Assembly (NCBI GenBank): GCA_947683625.1
Contig: CANTUR010000243.1
Span: forward strand, 1,302,001-1,366,000
Source: Mallotus nudiflorus
Taxonomy: Eukaryota > Streptophyta > Magnoliopsida > Malpighiales > Euphorbiaceae
DNA: 64,000 bases
Direction: 5' to 3'
Part shown: positions 11,660 through 22,662 of the stretch, in pieces
Numbering within the stretch: position 1 is the stretch's first letter
Layout: every line of letters starts with the position of its first letter
Position numbers and translations under genes: made by a program
Notes under the pieces: model-generated
Told to the model about the DNA's origin: nothing
Seen by the model: the letters and a program-made list of their open reading frames with translations, nothing else
Databases searched by the model: none

Positions 11660-11785
11660 CTTGCTTTAATTTTATTTTTAATTCAACCTCTTTAATTTTT
11701 TTATTTTTAATTCAACCTATTTAATTTTTATTTTTAATTCAACCTATGTAATTTTATTTTTAATTCATCCTCTTTGAATTTAGTA
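11660..11785. repeat. Minisatellite, about 28-bp unit, about four copies
   Basis: The unit 'tttttaattcaacct' plus 'ctttaatttta' recurs four times with small changes (ctc/tat/tatg). Non-coding. Confidence 0.7.
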
Positions 11786-11869
11786 ATTTCTTTATTTTTT
11801 AGATTTAATTTTTTATTCAAACCATGTTAAAAATAATTGTTAATTTAATTTTTTAATTCTAAAGTAAAT

Positions 11870-12050
11870 CTTAAAAAATTGAACCCGCCCCGAAATGGGA
11901 TTATGACAATTCCAATTTGGTTCTACCATTGGTGGAATCATGATATATGTCTATATATGTAATTTTTAATTTTGAAAGTAAATTAAAAAAAAAAAAAAAC
12001 TGAACCGGCCCCAAAATGGGGTTATGCTGGTTCCAATTTTGAAACCGTAG
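11870..12050. repeat. Pair of diverged direct repeats
   Basis: 'ttgaacccgccccgaaatgg' at about 11879 recurs as 'ctgaaccggccccaaaatgg' at about 12000, each followed by 'gttatg' and 'ttccaattt'. These GC-rich islands in AT-rich DNA probably come from a transposon terminal region. Confidence 0.5.
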
Positions 12051-12439
12051 CTAGACCTATATATACCGCTAATGAATTTTTATTAAAATAATTTATGAAG
12101 AGATCTATGTTCTAATAATTTTAAACGCTATAAATAAATAAATTTTTTGAGTATTTCAAATTATATTAATTTTTAATTATTTTTTTCAAAAAAATACTAA
12201 AAATATTACAATAAATATTTATTGTATAACTAGTCTTGAATCCAAACATTGCATGGACTATAAATAATATATATTTTAAAATAATTAATTAAACATTTTA
12301 ATAAATTAAAACTACTATTTAATTAAAATAAAAATGAGAACTTAAAAACTTAATTGCAATAATTTTATTTTATTATTTTTTGTTAAGACTGTGTGTTATA
12401 TAACAATTTTGAAACCCGTTAGCCTATGAAGCACTAACA

Positions 12440-12955
12440 CTTCAAATAGGGTAAAGTATCAATGTCAGACACTTTTTGAACGCCGACACATGCCCGATAC
12501 AACCCGACAAGTGTCCGACATGGCTAGACACGTATCCTATTATTTTTTTATATTTTTATTTTTATTTTTAGGATACGGCTAGGACACTTGTATGACATGG
12601 AAGGACACTTTTAGGACATGGAAGGACACTTTTAGGACATGGCGGAGCACTTTTTAGCTCTATTTTTTTTGTATAAATCATGTATATTGGAAACTTTTTA
12701 TATTTGGCTTATATATGACAATGATAGATAATTAATTAAATAATTATAGGAAGTGTTTAAATTTCATGGAGTTTCTATTTTACCGCACTAGCTTCATTTT
12801 CTTTTAACAAATCATCTTTATATGATAGAAAATAATATACATTTTATGTGGAATATATATAGGTACATGTCATATCATGTCCTTAAATTTTAAAAATCAT
12901 TGTGTCTATGTCGTATCGTATCTGTTTCCCGTGTCCATGTCTGTGCTTCTTAGAT
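12440..12955. repeat. Dispersed repeat with a 21-bp tandem array
   Basis: The sequence is rich in 'gacac', 'ccgacatg' and 'ggacactt' words. At 12594-12645 a 21-bp unit ('acatggaaggacactttta' plus 'gg') is repeated about 2.5 times. 'acacgtatcctatt' near 12528 and 'aggatacggctaggacac' near 12572 form a small inverted pair. No coding. Confidence 0.6.
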
Positions 12956-12959
12956 GTCA

Positions 12960-13202
12960 TCACACCTGACATGAAATAGCAAATTAGTATATGCTACATC
13001 ATAAGGGTTTGACTGACCAAAAATTATAAATATAGATATCAAACTAATAAAAAAGTGACAAGTACGTACAGGGGTGGTAGATGCATTATTTTATCGGATT
13101 AATGCATTTTAGGTAAGTTTAAGTGTTGAAATAACAAAATTATAAGTTGAGGTGTCAAACTAACAAATTATGCCAAGTATAATGGGCGGCATATGTATTA
13201 TG

Positions 13203-13204
<2 letters not shown>
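12960..13204 (-). mobile_element. Half copy of the 373-bp MITE
   Basis: In inverse orientation this matches the MITE at 10507-10879 from 'cacacctgacatgaaatag' through 'aagtgacaagtac', 'gcattttaggtaagtttaagtg' and 'aagttgaggtgtcaaac' to the terminal 'catatgtattatgcc'. The other half and its terminus are missing, replaced by the 'gacac' repeat, so it is truncated. Confidence 0.75.

Positions 13205-13251
<47 letters not shown>
13205..13251. repeat. (TA)n microsatellite
   Basis: About 23 uninterrupted TA units between the MITE end and 'tgctttagttag'. Confidence 0.95.
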
Positions 13252-13253
<2 letters not shown>

Positions 13254-13324
13254 TTTAGTTAGAATAAAATACGTAATTTTTTATGAAAAGAAAAAGTAAT
13301 ATTTTAGATATAATAGAATTAGAT

Positions 13325-14148
13325 TGATGTGAATCCAAGTTCAAAGCCTAAAGAGATCCAAGATCCATTAATAGTACAAGAAGGCCCAATCACAAGGTCC
13401 AAATCCAAGAAGCTTCAAGAAGCCATATTGGGTTTAATTAAGGACATTTGGAAAGCCCAAGAATTTCAGCCCAATAAGGCATCCATGGAGGCCCAAGGAA
13501 TAATATTTAACTTGTTTTTGTGTTAATAACAATTAGGGTTACATGTAGCCACCATATACAAGTTAATAGGGTAATTAATACCAAGTAATGGCTATTATTA
13601 TGGGTAGTGGTTACTAAAGTTAATGGGCTAATCAATACCAAGTAATGGCTATTAATGTGGGTAATGGTTATTAAGGCCATTTAAGAGTAAAAGTAATCCT
13701 ATGTGTGTGAGTCTATTTTAGTAGTGTGAGCATGGACTTGTACTCTATATAAACAAGTCCTTTTCTTTCTTTTGTAGCATGAATGATTTTGATATATGAA
13801 TTATAAATTTGTTAGAGTTTTATTGTGAGGAATTTTTTCTTTAATTTCTTGCATAAACTTTGTGACTTATCAAGCTTTATTCTAGCTTGTGGTGTCAAAA
13901 TCTAAATCTTTGTTTTCTTGTTATTTATCAAACTTTCTTGTTTGTGGCATAAGAGGAAATTCAAAGTCTATCTTAGTATCTTTATCCTTGTTGGTAAAGG
14001 GGTTAAGTAGCATCTATCTTCTTACTTCAATCTTTGAACGATCCGAATTTGTGGATTAAATTGGTAATTTCTAGTTTTCTTCTAATTCAACTTATCATAG
14101 TATTCTTGCTATTGGGGAGTTAATTGATGAAACCTACAATTCCCATCA
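13325..14148 (+). repeat. 5' LTR of the Ty3/gypsy element
   Basis: 824 bp, TGATG...CATCA. A TATA box (TATATAA, 13746-13752) lies about 420 bp in, marking the likely U3/R region. The first 200 bp repeat the 3' end of pol (readable 13329-13526), so that open frame is not a separate gene. Confidence 0.95.
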
Positions 14149-14152
14149 TAAG

Positions 14153-14164
14153 TGGTATCAGAGC
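14153..14164 (+). promoter_or_regulatory. Primer binding site, tRNA-iMet
   Basis: TGGTATCAGAGC, complementary to the 3' end of plant initiator Met-tRNA, four bases after the 5' LTR. It primes minus-strand cDNA synthesis. Confidence 0.95.
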
Positions 14165-14856
14165 ATTGGCTCAAGATTGAGGTTTGCGTATCCAAAACTA
14201 TCTTTTAGTTCTCAATATCTTATGTTCATCTTATATTTTGCACCTTTCTTGCTATCTATTATTCTTGTTATTTTTTTTTATCTTTATTCTTCTTATCTTA
14301 AGATTTTGTTTGCAGATATCAAAAAAAAAAAGTTTTTATCTTTGAGATTTTTGTGATACCTTTCAATTTGTGCCTATATCAAAAAAAAAATTCATCCAAA
14401 AAAAAAAGTATATGTTATCTTTGATATTCCTATGTTAGATCTCAGTTTACATTAAAAAAAAATTGACTCTTCGTATTCCATTGAGATCTATCTTTATAAT
14501 TCTGTCTCTTTGTGTTCTTTGATAATCTATCTTTGTTTTTTCATTTCTATTAGCCTATTTGTTACAAATTGTTCTTTTCTTTAAGCCTACCTTATTATTT
14601 TCTTGTTAGCCTACCTTATTTTTTATCATTGATTACTACATTCTTGAATTTTGTTTGATTGAGAAACTTAGTTAATCTAAGAAATCAAAAGGCAAATTTG
14701 AGAGGTAAAAGGCAAGAGTGTGAGATCATTAGAGAAAAAGCCAAAATTGAGTGTAAACACGAGTGGTATACATCAATTTTGAGTGAAACACGTGAGGGAG
14801 TGTTGTGAGATTTTTTTTTTCTATTTTCTTTTGTTAAAATTTTAGGTTTTACAATC

Positions 14857-16365
14857 ATGTCAAAAGACACAAGTTCTTCTTCTACAAATGATCATGTGAT
14901 TCAAGCTATGCAACAACAATTCGAAAGAATGTTTAACATGATGGCGGGAGTCAATGAGAAATTGGAGAGGCATGATGGCATCCTTAACCAATTACAAGGA
15001 GAGCCTAAAGAAAGGAGACGTCCACCAATTGACCAAGAGGACTATGAAGTAGAGGATGAATTGGATGATGATCAAGTCACCTTGGTGGGACAACAAATCA
15101 ATCCTAGGAGACAAGCTAGGAGAGGACGTCCTAAAGATGATGTTGATCGCAACCTTGGAAGCATCAAAATGAAGATTCCTTCATTCCAAGGAATAAATGA
15201 TCCAGATGTGTACCTTGAATGGGAGAGGAAAGTGGAACTCATCTTCGAATGTCATAATTATTCAGAGGAGAAAAAGGTAAAACTTGCTGCTGTTGAGTTT
15301 AGTGATTATGCAATTGTTTGGTGGGATCAATTTTGCAAGGAAAGACGTAGATATGAAGAAAGACCCGTGGAGTCTTGGAGGGAAATGAAGCAAATCATGA
15401 GAAAGAGGTTTGTTCCAAGCCACTACTATAGAGAGCTTCATCAAAGGTTACAAACTCTAATTCAAGGATCCATGAGTGTGGAGGAGTATCACAAAGAAAT
15501 GGAGAAGGCTATGATTAGAGCAAATGTGGTAGAAGATCGTGAAGCTACCATGGCAAGGTTCTTGAGAGGGCTAAACAAAAACATTGTTGATGTTGTTGAT
15601 TTGGAACATTATGTGGAGATTGAAGATATGGTGAATTTGGCCATGAAAGTGGAAAGGCAATTGAAAGGAAAGAGGTATGATTCTAAACCAAATGTGGGTT
15701 CTTCTTCTTCTTGGCAAACTTCTTGGGGGAAAAAGGATAATAAACCTTTTAACAAGTCAAAAGTGGAAGAAAATAAACCAAAAATTGACTTGGGTAATAA
15801 GGGAAAGGGTGAGAATCAACTAGCCCAAACTAGGGGAATCAAATGTTTTAAGTGTTTGGGTCATGGGCACATTGCTAAGGAATGTCCAAATAAGAAAGCT
15901 ATGATTCTAAGGGATGGTGATATTGAGTCGGAGAGTGAGGGGGATAGTGATGATGATATGCCTTCTTTAGAAGATTGTAGTGATGTTGAATGTGCTAAGG
16001 GAGATAATCTTGTTGTTCAAAGAACATTGAGTTTGCAAAATAAACATGATGTCCATAGGGAGCAAAGGGAAAATTTGTTTCATACTCATTGTTTGATTCC
16101 TAACAAGTTGTGCAACATGATTGTGGATAGTGGAAGTTGTACTAATGTAGCAAACACTTTGCTAGTGGAGAAATTGAAGTTGCCTACTACCAAGCACCCA
16201 AGACCATACAAGTTGCAATGGCTTAATGAAAGTGGAGTTGTAAAGGTAAATAAGCAAGTTCTAGTTTCTTTTCAAATTGGTAGATATAAGGATGAGGTGT
16301 TGTGTGATGTGTTACCAATGTTGGCCGGACATATGTTGTTCGGGAGACCTTGGCAATATGATTGA
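14857..16365 (+). CDS. Ty3/gypsy Gag and aspartic protease (gag-pro part of the polyprotein)
   Basis: A 502-residue open frame about 700 bp downstream of the primer site. Residues 1-50 are a Ser- and Gln-rich N-terminus. Residues about 105-270 form the retrotransposon gag domain (IPSFQG, YLEWERKVE, WWDQF). Residues about 330-343 form a CCHC zinc knuckle (CFKCLGHGHIAKEC) that binds RNA. Residues about 420-430 carry the protease active site (IVDSGS), with a GRPW motif at the end. Normally this runs on into reverse transcriptase. Here a TGA at 16363-16365, where relatives have Arg, ends it right after the protease. Gag and protease as such look intact. The antisense open frame at 15262-15444 is a shadow. 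Confidence 0.9.
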   Translation: MSKDTSSSSTNDHVIQAMQQQFERMFNMMAGVNEKLERHDGILNQLQGEPKERRRPPIDQEDYEVEDELDDDQVTLVGQQINPRRQARRGRPKDDVDRNLGSIKMKIPSFQGINDPDVYLEWERKVELIFECHNYSEEKKVKLAAVEFSDYAIVWWDQFCKERRRYEERPVESWREMKQIMRKRFVPSHYYRELHQRLQTLIQGSMSVEEYHKEMEKAMIRANVVEDREATMARFLRGLNKNIVDVVDLEHYVEIEDMVNLAMKVERQLKGKRYDSKPNVGSSSSWQTSWGKKDNKPFNKSKVEENKPKIDLGNKGKGENQLAQTRGIKCFKCLGHGHIAKECPNKKAMILRDGDIESESEGDSDDDMPSLEDCSDVECAKGDNLVVQRTLSLQNKHDVHREQRENLFHTHCLIPNKLCNMIVDSGSCTNVANTLLVEKLKLPTTKHPRPYKLQWLNESGVVKVNKQVLVSFQIGRYKDEVLCDVLPMLAGHMLFGRPWQYD

Positions 16366-19300
16366 AGGGCTAATCATGATGGATTCAAAAATATGTATAC
16401 TTTGACTATGGATGGAAAAAGGTTTAACCTTGGACCATTAACTCCAAAACAGATTTTTGAAGACCAAATGCGCATCAAGCAACAATATGAAGAAATGGGT
16501 TCTTCATTGGGAAATTCTTTAGGAAGGGAAACCTTTGAGAGTAAAGAAAAAGTGAGATGAGTGAACCTAAAAATTCCAATTCTCTTGACCAAAATGGGAA
16601 ACATATGGTGAGAGAAAACAAGAAAGGTTCAAATGAAAGAAAAATGAGTGTTTATGCAAAAATGAGTGATGTGAAGGAAGCTATGCTTTTGAGGCAACAA
16701 ATGCTTGTACTTATGTACAAGGAGATTTTGCATATTTCTAATGAAATAACCAATGGTTTGCCTAGTGTTGTTGTTGATCTTTTGCAGGTTTATGAAGATT
16801 TATTTCCAGAAGAAATTCTAAATGGTTTGCCACCTAAAAGAGGCATTGAGCACCAAATTGATTTCATACCTGGAGCAAGCATTCCAAATAGACCAGCATA
16901 TAGATGTAATCCGGAGGAGACCAAGGAAATCCAAAAGCAAGTGAGTGAGCTTATGGAGAAGGGTTATGTTCATGAAAGCATGAGTCCATGTGTCGTACCC
17001 ATCTTGTTAGTGCCTAAGAAAGATGGAACTTAGAGGATGTGTGTTGATTGTCGTGCCATCAACAAAATCACGATGAAGTATAGACATCCCATTCCTAGGC
17101 TAGATGACATGTTGGATGAATTGCATGGTTTATATTTGTTTTCAAAAATTGATTTGAAATCTGGTTATCATCAAATTAGAATGAGAGAAGGTGATGAATG
17201 GAAAACAGCTTTTAAAACTAAACATGGTTTATATGAGTGGTTAGTAATGCCTTTTGGTTTAACTAATGCACCAAGCACTTTCATGAGATTGATGAATCAT
17301 GTTTTAAGAGCATTCATAGGCAAATTTATTGTTGTCTATTTTGATGATATCTTGGTTTATAGCAAAAATTTAGATGAGCATGTACAACATTTGACTTGTG
17401 TTTTTGATGTGCTTAGAGAAGAGAAGTTGTATGCTAATCTAAAGAAATGTTGTTTTTGCACTAATGAAATTACTTTTCTTGGATATATAGTCAATGACAA
17501 GGGCATTCATGTTGATCAAGAAAAGGTAAAAGTAATTAGAGAATGGCCAACACCCACAAGTGTAAGTGATGCAAGAAGCTTTCATGGTTTAGCTAGCTTT
17601 TATAGAAGGTTCATTAAAAATTTTTCTACCATAGCTGCACCTTTAACTGAATGCATCAAAAAGAATGTTGGTTTTAAGTGGGGAATTGAACAAGATGAGG
17701 CTTTTAACTTGCTAAAAGACAAATTAAGTTCTGCACCCTTGTTATCTTTGCCAAATTTTACTAAACCTTTTGAGATTGAGTGCGATGCAAGTGGCATAGG
17801 TATTGGAGGAGTTTTGATGCAAGAAGGCAAGCCCATAGCATTCTTTAGCGAAAAGCTAAGTGGAGCAAGTCTAAACTACCCTACATATGACAAGGAGTTC
17901 TATGCATTGGTGAGAGTTCTAAGGACATGGCAGCATTACCTTGGTTATAAAGAATTCATAATTCACACTGACCATGAGTCTTTGAAGTATCTCAAAGGAC
18001 AAGGAAAGCTCAACAAGAGACATGCAAAATGGGTGGAATTCATTGAATCCTTTCCGTACATCATTAAGTACAAGCAAGGGAAAGAAAATGTGGTGGTCGA
18101 TGCATTGTCAAGAAGGTATGCCTTGATCTCTAAACTTGATGCAAAATTATTAGGATTTGAATACATCAAAGATCTTTATTCTAATGATCCTGATTTTGCT
18201 AATGTTTATGGGGCATGTGAGAAAGGGGGTTTTGATAAGTTCTATAAGTTTGATGGTTTTCTTTTTCGGGAAAACAAATTGTGTGTGCCACAAAGTTCTT
18301 TAAGAGAGTTACTTGTAAGAGAGGCACATAGCGGAGGTTTAATGGGGCATTTTGGGATTAAGAAAACTTTGGATGTGTTGGGTGACCATTTCTTTTGGCC
18401 ACACATGAAAAGGGATGTTAAGAGAATTTGTGAGAAATGCATTACTTGCAAACAAGCCAAATCCAAAGCAATGCCTCATGGTTTGTATACACCTCTTACC
18501 ATACCAAATGAACCTTGGGTAGACATTTCTATGGATTTTGTTTTAGGATTACCTAGGTCCAAGGGAGGGAGAGATTCCATTTTTGTTATTGTGGACAGGT
18601 TTAGCAAAATGGCACATTTCATTCCATGTCACAAGATGGATGATGCAACCCATATTGCCAATCTATTCTTCAAGGAGATTGTTAGGCTACATAGAGTGCC
18701 AAGGACCATTGTGAGTGATAGGGATGTCAAATTCCTAAGTCACTTTTGGAAGACTCCTTGGGGAAAGATGGGGACAAAGCTTTTGTATTCTACAACTTGT
18801 CATCCACAAACGGATGGACAAACGGAGGTGGTCAATAGGACACTTTCAACACTTTTGAGGGCTGTCATCCAAAGAAATCTGAAGAATTGGGAAGAATGTT
18901 TGCCACATGTGGAATTTGCTTACAATAGGAGTGTGCATGGTTCAACAAATTGCTCACCATTTGAAGTTGTGTATGGATTCAACCCAATGACTCCATTAGA
19001 TTTGATACCATTGCCATTGGACAAAGCTAATCTAGAGGGGAAACAAAAAGCTGAGTTCATCAAGACTTTGCATGAGAGGGTGCGTGCAAACATTGAGAAG
19101 AAGACACTCCAATATGAAAAGCAACACAACAAGGGGAGGAAGCAAGTCATTTTTGAGCCCGGAGATTGGGTGTGGGTGCACTTGAGGAAGGAAAGATTTC
19201 CTAACCAAAGGAAATCAAAGCTTATGCCAAGAGGAGACGGTCCTTTTAAAGTGCTTCAACGCATCAACAATAATGCCTACAAGCTAGAACTTCCAAGTGA

Positions 19301-19613
19301 GTATGGCAATGTTAGTGCTACATTTAATGTTAGTGACTTGTCTTTGTTTGATTTAGGTGATAAAGATGATGGAGCTGATTTGAGGACAAATCCTTTTGAA
19401 GAAAGGGGGAATGATGTGAATCCAAGTTCAAAGCTTAAAGAGATCCAAGATCCATTAATAGTACAAGAACGCCCAATCACAAGGTCCAAATCCAAGAAGC
19501 TTCAAGAAGCCATATTGGGTTTAATTAAGGACATTTGGAAAGCCCAAGAATTTCAGCCCAATAAGGCATCCATGGAGGCCCAAGGAATAATATTTAACTT
19601 TTTTTTGTGTTAA
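16366..19613 (+). pseudogene. Ty3/gypsy pol (RT, RNase H, integrase), interrupted
   Basis: After the TGA at 16363 the gag frame stays open to a TGA at 16558-16560, where the readable frame shifts by one base. The new frame (from 16557) covers the start of reverse transcriptase (RPAYRCNPEETKEIQKQV, PKKDGT) until a TAG at 17031-17033 in place of a conserved Trp. From 17037 an 858-codon frame is continuous. RT has the catalytic YFDDILVYS near its residue 100. RNase H has IECDASGIGIGGVL, with HTDHESLKYL further on. Integrase has an HHCC zinc finger (HSGG...GHFG...CEKCITC), catalytic Asp in SMDF and SDRD, and Glu in DGQTEV. The last 67 codons lie inside the 3' LTR and end in PITRSKSKKLQEA and a hydrophobic tail. 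Catalytic residues are intact; only the stops and the frame change break it. Confidence 0.9.
19398..19411 (+). promoter_or_regulatory. Polypurine tract of the Ty3/gypsy element
   Basis: GAAGAAAGGGGGAA, abutting the 3' LTR. It is the plus-strand primer and here also encodes part of pol. Confidence 0.9.
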
Positions 19614-20235
19614 TAACAATTAGGGTTACATGTAGCCACCATATACAAGTTAATAGGGTAATTAATACCAAGTAATGGCTATTATTATGGGTAGTGGTTA
19701 CTAAAGTTAATGGGCTAATCAATACCAAGTAATGGCTATTAATGTGGGTAATGGTTATTAAGGCCATTTAAGAGTAAAAGTAATCCTATGTGTGTGAGTC
19801 TATTTTAGTAGTGTGAGCATGGACTTGTACTCTATATAAACAAGTCATTTTCTTTCTTTTATAGCATGAATGATTTTGATATATGAATTATAAATTTGTT
19901 TGAGTTTTATTGTGAGGAATTTTTTCTTTAATTTCTTGCATAAACTTTGTGACTTATCAAGCTTTATTCTAGCTTGTGGTGTCAAAATCTAAATCTTTGT
20001 TTTCTTGTTATTTATCAAACTTTCTTGTTTGTGGCATAAGAGGAAATTCAAAGTCTATCTTAGTATCTTTATCCTTGTTGGTAAAGGGGTTAAGTAGCAT
20101 CTATCTTCTTACTTCAATCTTTGAACGATCCGAATTTGTGGATTAAATTGGTAATTTCTAGTTTTCTTCTAATTCAACTTATCATAGTATTCTTGCTATT
20201 GGGGAGTTAATTGATGAAACCTACAATTCCCATCA
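19412..20235 (+). repeat. 3' LTR of the Ty3/gypsy element
   Basis: 824 bp, same ends as the 5' copy, TATA box at 19833-19839. Differences from the 5' LTR by eye: cct/ctt, gaagg/gaacg, cttg/cttt, gtcc/gtca, tgta/tata, ttag/tttg. The first 202 bp are coding (pol C-terminus), up to the TAA at 19611-19613. Confidence 0.95.
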
Positions 20236-20240
20236 TAGAT

Positions 20241-20386
20241 TGTTTTATATATATAATAAAACTTGTCTATTCAAAAATGAGATTCTTATTATAGTAAAAT
20301 ACTGTGAATTTTAATAATTTGACATATAAATTTTTAAGGGTGAATGTTGAAATATAAAGAGGAACATTTGTCAAATTTTGAAACTT

Positions 20387-20446
<60 letters not shown>

Positions 20447-20844
20447 TTCTTAATTTAAATAAACCTTAAAAAATATATTTTTGATAACTTATCTAGCATG
20501 ACCTTCCATAAGTATTATTTGTTAGATTCACTAATAGTTACATTTTTTAATTTATTAAAAAGTTCGAAAAAAGTTCTCATAATATAAATTTCAAGAAAAG
20601 TTCATAGTAACTTTATATTTTTAAAATATTATTAAAATTATATATTTACCATGAATATACTATATTATATGAATTAAAATAACTAAATATATGCTTCTAA
20701 ATTTAGAACATGATAAAAATGTTATTTTATTTAAAATTTTATATTTTTAATTTAAAATGTGATAAACTAACATTTTATACAAACTTTTTATGATTTCTAA
20801 TTTAAAATATGAAATGAATTTTAAATAAGTTTAATTTTTTAATT
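20241..20844. repeat. AT-rich spacer with (TA)n(GA)n microsatellite
   Basis: (AT)n at about 20391-20434 passes into (GA)n to about 20446. The remainder is AT-rich with no gene. Confidence 0.8.
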
Positions 20845-20849
20845 GTGAA

Positions 20850-20990
20850 AGTCAAAATATGGTGTGAAATATAGTTTTGTATTTCATTAGACATGTGTAT
20901 ATATACAACAATAGAATAACAACTCTAACTATAGATATATATGGAGTTAACAAACAGTTTGAGTAGTGCTAAAAGATTGTTGCCGTGATA
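20850..20990 (-). repeat. 3' LTR of the TA...CT copia derivative
   Basis: 141 bp, aligned with 23434-23576 over its whole length. Shared core: 'tagttttgtatttcattag', 'ctctaactatagatatata', 'gttaacaaacagtttga'. Confidence 0.85.
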
Positions 20991-21049
20991 TGGCCATATA
21001 AGTTAAATGGTTGTGATCAACTAATTGAAGCTTGTCTTTAAATTGGAAA

Positions 21050-22662
21050 AATAGTTCCTTACTTACTACTTGGTCATAAGGCCTGCAAGCTAATTTGCAA
21101 ATGCAATTGTAGATGCTGAAATTTCTTTTTGGAGAACTTTGTTATGGAAAAAGTGGAAGTCCACTTCTATATGACGTGTGTGTGCTTAGAAGATAAAAAT
21201 ATTGTGCCAAGGTTATCACACCACACATGAGGAGGAGAGTGTAAGCAGACACTAAAATCTTGCAGAAAATAAATTAACTACTTGATTTTGACACTAACAT
21301 CAGCAATGGCTTTGAATTCAGACTTTGTTAAGGATCGAGTGACAATACGTTGTTTGCTGGATTTCTAAGCTATCAAAATTTGGCCAAGAAATATCATATA
21401 ACCACCTTTTAATTTACAGTCGTCAAGGCACCTAGCCAAGCGGCATTAGTAAATGTTGTCATGTATAGTTAGGGACACCATTTAATGAATAAACCTTAAT
21501 GCATTATACCTTGAAGATATTTAATTATGCATTTGAGTACCATGAAGTGAACTGAAATGAGATGATGCATGTATTGGCACATTTTATTGATGAAAAAAGA
21601 TAAGTCTCGATAATTGATATTGGAGGTTGCCATAAACTTTCCTATATATGCTAGCTTCAATAAAATATGGTAAGGAGCCATCAGATTTAGAGAAGGTTAT
21701 GTCGGCTACCATATGTGTAGCACACAGTTTACAAGATGTCATCCTAATTATTTTTAAGATGTCAGTGATGTAAGATTTTTGAGATATTAATATGTCATTT
21801 CCTTGTCAAAACACTTGAATACTAAGAAAGTAACTTAAAGTGCCCAAGTCTCATACAAAGAATGTAGAAGATAACTTAGAGATGAGTTGAGCAATCAGTT
21901 GAGTGTTACTACTGGTGATTATTACATTATCAACATAAACAAGCAAGAAACATTAGCATTCTCTGGAGGTATAGATGAATAATGAAGGATCTACATTAGA
22001 GCCTTTAAAACCTAGAGTTTGAAGAAAATTGCTTAATTTTTTATACCATGCACATGAAGCTTATTTAAGGCCATAGAGAGATTTTCTCAATTTGCAAACA
22101 TATATTGGATGCTTGCTGTCCATATACCCTTACAATTATACCATGAACATATATTTTTCAAATTCACCATTCAAAAATGCATTACTAACATCAAATTGAT
22201 GTAAAGGCCATCCACAAGACACTGCCATTAACAAGCCAGTTTGAATAGTCATAGGTTTGATGATTAGACTAAAAGTTTGCTTGTAATCCAACTGATATTC
22301 TTGGGTATAACCCCGAGACACTAAGCATGCCTTAAACCTCTCAATACTGCCATCAACTTTGCATTGGATTTTGTAAATAACATTGCAATTTGAAGGATAA
22401 GGAATAAGATCCCATGCATGTTTATAGTAAAAGGCTTGCATTTCTTCAGTCATAGCCTGTTGCCATTCTAGTATTTTAATAGCTTAAGAAAAAGATAATG
22501 GTTCAGAAATAAGATAGGATGAAGAAGTAGATATTTGTGTATGGAGAATGGTTGGTTTTTGTTAAAGAGTAAATGGGCGTAATGTCGTAGTGTGCGTTCT
22601 TTGAGGTTGAGAAGATAAGATAGGTTATGTGCATTGATCTTCAGAATTTCAAAAATTAACAA
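21050..22662 (-). pseudogene. copia reverse transcriptase and RNase H remnant
   Basis: Minus-strand pieces in copia order. 22453-22136: RT N-terminal region (AFYYKHAWDLIPYP, KVDGSIERFKACLVSRGYTQ, LDYKQTFSLI, HQFDVSNAFLNGEF). 21600-21500: the RT-RNase H junction (INKMCQYMHH, SVHFMVLKCIIKYLQG). 21480-21280: RNase H (GGYMIFLGQ, then a TAG replacing Trp, KSSKQRIVTRSLTKSEFKAIADVS). Then LLQDF-like and VWCDNLGTIFLSS towards 21160. The catalytic YVDD segment falls in the eroded stretch around 21960-21900. Multiple stops and frame changes; no product expected. Confidence 0.85.

Larger units (their letters stand above)
13325..20235 (+). mobile_element. Young Ty3/gypsy LTR retrotransposon, full length (6.9 kb)
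   Basis: All structural hallmarks are present: two 824-bp LTRs with ends TGATG...CATCA, a perfect TAGAT target duplication (13320-13324 and 20236-20240), an initiator-Met tRNA primer site, a polypurine tract, and domains in the order gag, protease, reverse transcriptase, RNase H, integrase, which is the gypsy order. I count six differences and no indels between the LTRs (0.7 percent), so insertion was recent. The pol frame overlaps the 3' LTR by about 200 bp, and this together with the TGATG/CATCA ends suggests the CRM branch of chromoviruses; no classical chromodomain is seen. Two stop codons and a frame change disable pol, so this copy is not autonomous, although it could be mobilised by proteins from relatives. 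Confidence 0.95.

Noticed and set aside
12594..12645. Possible CRISPR-like array
   Set aside because: Contiguous 21-bp tandem units without spacers in a plant genome; a minisatellite.
13329..13526. 65-codon open frame in the 5' LTR
   Set aside because: It is the LTR copy of the pol C-terminus, not an independent gene.
14153..14164. tRNA gene signal
   Set aside because: TGGTATCAGAG-type strings here and at 54721 are retroelement primer sites; no cloverleaf is present.
17600..19495. Minus-strand frames across Ty3 pol
   Set aside because: Shadows of the coding strand.
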